Assembly (NCBI GenBank): GCA_946187975.1
Contig: CAMHTE010000009.1
Span: forward strand, 1 to 37,534
Reading direction: 5' to 3'
Origin: an uncultured Bacteroidales bacterium
Lineage (GTDB): Bacteria > Bacteroidota > Bacteroidia > Bacteroidales > UBA932
Length of the DNA: 37,534 nucleotides
Shown piece after piece: positions 34,795-37,534 of the stretch. The first letter of the stretch is position 1; every line of letters starts with the position of its first letter. A model generated the notes under the pieces. That model ran no database searches and had not been told where the DNA came from. It worked only from the letters and a program-made list of their open reading frames with translations. The position numbers were made by a program, and so were the translations under genes.

Positions 34795-34802
34795 CAAAGA
34801 TA
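34795..34802 (-). promoter_or_regulatory. -7 promoter element for the GNAT-prfA operon
   Basis: TATCTTTG on the minus strand, a perfect box 32 bases before ATG 34762. It rules out the upstream in-frame ATG at 34807. No good -33 box is seen. Confidence 0.6.
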
Positions 34803-34809
34803 ATCAATT

Positions 34810-36108
34810 TTATTTTACCCAGTGCCAGTGGGGGCCGAAGCGCTCGAAGGCGGCGCGGTCGAGTGCTTCGCGGTCGTCGGGATGAGCTATGGAGATAAGG
34901 AGCCTTGCCCTTTCCTGGAGAGATTTGCCATAGAGATCCACGGCTCCGTACTCGGTCACGATCCAGTGAGCGTCGGCGCGCGGCGTAACTACACCCGCAC
35001 CGGGATTCAGCACGGGAACTATCTTGTTCTTACCCTTGTTCGTGCGGGACGCAAATGCCGTAATGCTCTTGCCTCCCTCGCTCATGACGGCTCCGCGAAC
35101 GAACTCAACCTGTCCCCCGGTTCCGGAGAAGATGCGGGTACCTATGCTGTCCGCGCTGATCTGGCCGGTCAGATCCACCTCCGTGGCGGAGTTGATGGCC
35201 TTCATATGGGGATTCTGCGCTATCACAAACGGATTGTTGACATACTTTATGTCGCGCATCAGCACGTCCGGATTGTGGTCGATGAAGCTGTAAACATCCT
35301 GTGAACCCAGGAGGAAGGAAGCAACCACCTTGCCCGTATCTATCTTCTTGCAGCGGCCGTTGATAACGCCTTTCTTGATGAGTCTCAGCAGACCGTCCGC
35401 GAACATCTCGGTATGCAGGCCGAGGTTCTTATGGCCGTCGAGCTGTGCCGCAAGGGCGTTCGGCAGGGCGCCGATTCCCATCTGTATGCAGTCGCCGTCC
35501 TCCACGAGCGCAGCGCAGTTCTTTCCTATCAGCACTTCGGTGGGAGTAGGCTCGGCGAAGTTGGCCGTCACCAGCGGAGTGTCGTCCTTCACCAGATAAT
35601 CGAACTGGTCCAGACTCAGAAGATCGCCGTAGGCATAGGGGACGTTGGGATTCACCACGCCTATAACCAGGTCGGCACTCTCCACGGCAGCCACGGAACA
35701 GTCTACTGACGTGCCCAGCGACACTCTCCCCTGCTCGTCCGGAAGTGACACCTGCACAAGGGCCGCTCCCAGCTTGATGTGGCCTTCGCGATAGAGCTTC
35801 TGGCTCTCCCCGAGATGAACCGGCAGATAATCCGCCCATCCGGCGTTGACATTCGGCCGTACGTTGGGTCCCACGAAGAATCCCTGCTCGAAGAAGATGC
35901 CCGCATAGCGTTCCTCACTGTACGGAGCCGGTCCTTCTGTGTGGAAGTGGTGGAACTGAAGGCCCTTCACATCACCGGCGTCCGCCCTGCGGCACAAAGC
36001 CTGAATGAGGATGTGCGGCACGCTGGCTACGCTGCTGAGATGCACGTGGCAATTGGAAGGGATGTGGCTGACGGCCTCGTCGGCGCTGACGTATTTAATC
36101 TGCTTCAT
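34810..36108 (-). CDS. Acetyl-CoA hydrolase/CoA-transferase family, 4-hydroxybutyrate CoA-transferase-like
   Basis: A 432-residue class I CoA-transferase of the Cat1/Cat2 group. The active-site glutamate is Glu234 in LGLHTEMFADGL. Upstream GIGALPNAL (211-219) and downstream FSGTGGQVEFVRGA and the AHWIVTEYGAVDLYGKSLQERA block are typical CoA-binding features of 4-hydroxybutyrate or butyrate:acetate CoA-transferases. It moves CoA between an acyl-CoA and acetate (or a related acid), fitting a fermenting anaerobe; the exact acid pair cannot be read from sequence. The gene is single, divergent from mazG through a symmetric promoter region, and ends 47 bases before the GNAT-like gene start. Confidence 0.9.
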   Translation of the reverse strand: MKQIKYVSADEAVSHIPSNCHVHLSSVASVPHILIQALCRRADAGDVKGLQFHHFHTEGPAPYSEERYAGIFFEQGFFVGPNVRPNVNAGWADYLPVHLGESQKLYREGHIKLGAALVQVSLPDEQGRVSLGTSVDCSVAAVESADLVIGVVNPNVPYAYGDLLSLDQFDYLVKDDTPLVTANFAEPTPTEVLIGKNCAALVEDGDCIQMGIGALPNALAAQLDGHKNLGLHTEMFADGLLRLIKKGVINGRCKKIDTGKVVASFLLGSQDVYSFIDHNPDVLMRDIKYVNNPFVIAQNPHMKAINSATEVDLTGQISADSIGTRIFSGTGGQVEFVRGAVMSEGGKSITAFASRTNKGKNKIVPVLNPGAGVVTPRADAHWIVTEYGAVDLYGKSLQERARLLISIAHPDDREALDRAAFERFGPHWHWVK

Positions 36109-36128
36109 CTGGTATATGATCGGTCCCG

Positions 36129-36136
36129 CAAAGATA
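36129..36136 (-). promoter_or_regulatory. -7 promoter element for the CoA-transferase gene
   Basis: TATCTTTG on the minus strand, 20 bases before the ATG at 36108. It forms one arm of a 9-bp inverted repeat (GCAAAGATA ... TATCTTTGC) with the mazG -7 box. Confidence 0.6.
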
Positions 36137-36148
36137 CTTAAAAATACT

Positions 36149-36156
36149 TATCTTTG
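36149..36156 (+). promoter_or_regulatory. -7 promoter element for mazG
   Basis: TATCTTTG, 6 bases before ATG 36163, identical to and 12 bp from the divergent CoA-transferase box. The predicted transcript has almost no leader. Confidence 0.6.
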
Positions 36157-36162
36157 CAGCCT

Positions 36163-36990
36163 ATGCATACAAAGGAAGATAAGATTGCGGCCTTCGCCCG
36201 TGCCCTTGAAGTGATGGATACGCTCCGCGAGAAGTGCCCCTGGAACCATGCCCAGACGAACGAGTCGCTCAGACCCCTCACAATCGAGGAAGTTTACGAA
36301 CTTTCCGACGCCGTCCTCGACGGGGGCGGGGCTTCCCTCTGCAAGGAAGTCGGCGACCTGGCGCTGCACGTTCTCTTCTATGCTAAAGTTGCCGAAGAAA
36401 AAGGTGAATACGACATCGCCGACGTGCTGAACGGGATGTGCGAGAAGATGATTTTCCGTCATCCGCATGTGTTCGGAGATGCCAGCGGCAGGACCATGAG
36501 CGCCGAGGAGGTAGCAAAGGCATGGGAACTCCGCAAGAAGAAGGAGCGCGCCGGCAAGACCATACTCGAGGGTGTGCCGAAGAGCTGCGAACCGCTTCAG
36601 AAGGCTTTCATCCTTCAGGACAAGGCATCCGCCGTGGGTTTCGACTGGGAGCATCCGGATGACGTGTGGCCGAAGGTGGAAGAAGAAATAGGCGAAGCCA
36701 AGGAGGCGGTAGGCATCAAGGTTAAGAAGGCCCCCGGCCGCAGCGGCAGTTCCGAGGTGAGCGCCGCCCACGCGGAAGAGGAATTCGGCGACGCCCTGTT
36801 CGCCCTGGTAAACGCTTCCCGCATGTACGGAATCGACCCCTCCGTGGCCCTCAGGAAGGCCTGTGATAAATTCCAGCGCCGCTTTACCTACATGGAGACC
36901 GAAGCGTCGAAGCGCGGCCTCGACCTCGGAAAAATGACCCTCGCCGAGATGGACGCAATCTGGGACGAGGGAAAGGCGAAGGGATTATAA
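36163..36990 (+). CDS. mazG: Nucleoside triphosphate pyrophosphohydrolase MazG
   Basis: A 275-residue tandem MazG protein that hydrolyses NTPs to NMP and pyrophosphate and is linked to clearing abnormal nucleotides and moderating ppGpp. The first domain has LREKCPWNHAQT (21-32), the metal-binding EExxE IEEVYE (Glu42, Glu43, Glu46) and KEVGDLAL (Glu62, Asp65), then RHPHVFGD. The second domain repeats the pattern with KVEEEIGEAKEA and EEEFGDALFAL, separated by a small basic insertion (KVKKAPGRSGSS). The first ATG (36163) is chosen; the frame extends to a TTG at 36154, but that lies in the -7 box. It converges on cstA with one base between stops. Confidence 0.94.
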   Translation: MHTKEDKIAAFARALEVMDTLREKCPWNHAQTNESLRPLTIEEVYELSDAVLDGGGASLCKEVGDLALHVLFYAKVAEEKGEYDIADVLNGMCEKMIFRHPHVFGDASGRTMSAEEVAKAWELRKKKERAGKTILEGVPKSCEPLQKAFILQDKASAVGFDWEHPDDVWPKVEEEIGEAKEAVGIKVKKAPGRSGSSEVSAAHAEEEFGDALFALVNASRMYGIDPSVALRKACDKFQRRFTYMETEASKRGLDLGKMTLAEMDAIWDEGKAKGL

Positions 36991-36991
36991 C

Positions 36992-37534
36992 CTATCGTTT
37001 GAAACGACTGATGAGGCAGTAAACGACTATACTGCTAACGGACACCCCGGTCATTACCCATGGGATAATGCTCTGGGGCAGGTGGAATCCTATTTTATCT
37101 ACGCAGATGTAAGTGACACAGATACCCGTCATGAACGCGGCGGGAAGCAGCGTCACCAGGACCTTTGCACCCTTTCCGGAAACGGTTAACCAGGCAGTGG
37201 CTGCCCAGAGCGCGAAGCAGGCAAGAGTCTGGTTGGCCCATCCGAAGTAGCGCCAGATGGTATTGAATCCGTTGCTGTCGGCTACGTTATACCAGAGCAG
37301 CAGCGATGCCGCGGCGAACAACGGAATAGCTATCACAAGTCTCTTGGTATGTTGCTTCTGCTCCATGTGCAGGAAGTCGGCAATGATCAGTCGAGCACTG
37401 CGGAAGGCGGTGTCGCCGCTGGTGATGGGAGCCGCCACAACTCCGAGTATGGCGAGTATGCCTCCCAGCAGTCCCAGCCAGCCCTCACTGACTTTGGTCA
37501 CCACGGTAGGGGCCGCGGCGCTTATATCCGAACC
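36992..37534 (-). CDS. cstA: CstA-family transporter, C-terminal part
   Basis: The frame is open from the right edge (37534) to the stop at 36992, giving 180 residues of a larger protein. It begins GSDISAAAPTVVTKVSEG and carries APITSGDTAFRSARLIIADF, a signature of carbon-starvation CstA proteins, then hydrophobic helices (LVIAIPLFAAASLLLWY, TLACFALWAATAWL, VLVTLLPAAFMTGICVTYIC, IIPWVMTGVSVSSIVVYCLI). CstA imports peptides or pyruvate. The part seen lacks the N-terminal helices, which lie beyond the window; the internal ATG at 37504 is not the true start. It ends 1 base from mazG. Confidence 0.9.
   Translation of the reverse strand, partial: GSDISAAAPTVVTKVSEGWLGLLGGILAILGVVAAPITSGDTAFRSARLIIADFLHMEQKQHTKRLVIAIPLFAAASLLLWYNVADSNGFNTIWRYFGWANQTLACFALWAATAWLTVSGKGAKVLVTLLPAAFMTGICVTYICVDKIGFHLPQSIIPWVMTGVSVSSIVVYCLISRFKR

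Noticed and set aside
37504..37504. ATG 37504 as a start of a short membrane protein
   Set aside because: The frame continues open to the window edge with CstA-family residues, so this is an internal methionine of a truncated gene.
1..37534. CRISPR arrays, tRNA or rRNA genes, insertion sequences, restriction or other defence operons
   Set aside because: No regular spaced repeats, tRNA-like cloverleaf, transposase, integrase or known defence gene set was seen on either strand.

Overview
The window looks like chromosomal DNA from a moderately GC-rich member of Bacteroidota, probably order Bacteroidales. Two kinds of evidence support this. The protein families are typical of the phylum: exported SpvB/Rhs protein, DUF4293, YitT pairs, membrane-anchored LytTR and AraC regulators, and TonB C-terminal fusions. 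In addition, at least twelve genes or operons are preceded by a perfect copy of the Bacteroidota -7 promoter element TAnnTTTG. Shine-Dalgarno sites are almost absent (dnaK is the exception). I cannot name the genus. No tRNA, rRNA, insertion sequence, integrase or CRISPR array is visible. Coding density is very high: no gap reaches 300 bases, and the longest (12231-12504) holds repeats, a candidate structured element and a terminator.

Left edge (1-6088, minus): one huge exported SpvB / FG-GAP / YD-repeat / RHS-core protein of more than 2029 residues. Its variable C-terminal tip runs off the window. It is the only clearly accessory gene.

6.2-12.2 kb: class II fructose-bisphosphate aldolase is divergent from an lplA, gmk, nadD, winged-helix-like cluster. 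These face a CYTH phosphatase and SIS isomerase operon and a secreted hypothetical protein. 12.2-16.3 kb: a repeat-rich gap, then dnaK, an RluA pseudouridine synthase and a membrane AraC regulator.

16.3-27.5 kb: an eight-gene minus-strand run, in transcription order gyrA, TPR protein, phoH, SPOR lipoprotein, degenerate M28 peptidase-TonB fusion, leuS and two YitT proteins. Divergent from gyrA are a stand-alone Clp N-domain protein and a secreted esterase (27.6-29.1 kb).

29.1-37.5 kb: LytTR regulator, DUF4293 and uridine phosphorylase operon; fabF; GNAT-like gene and prfA operon; CoA-transferase divergent from mazG; and the 3' part of a cstA-type transporter at the right edge.

Most genes are housekeeping. 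The observations I rate highest are: (1) two intergenic elements (10188-10271 and 12381-12436) that share unpaired core sequence but have different, self-complementary stems, which suggests a dispersed structured element; (2) a tandem pair of palindromes at 12278-12366; (3) an M28-like protein that has lost metal ligands and is fused to a TonB C-terminal domain; (4) a lone Clp N-domain gene next to gyrA; (5) the exported Rhs protein with an AT-rich tip; and (6) convergent gene pairs whose stops share a 4-bp palindrome, one with a terminator buried in the opposing gene.
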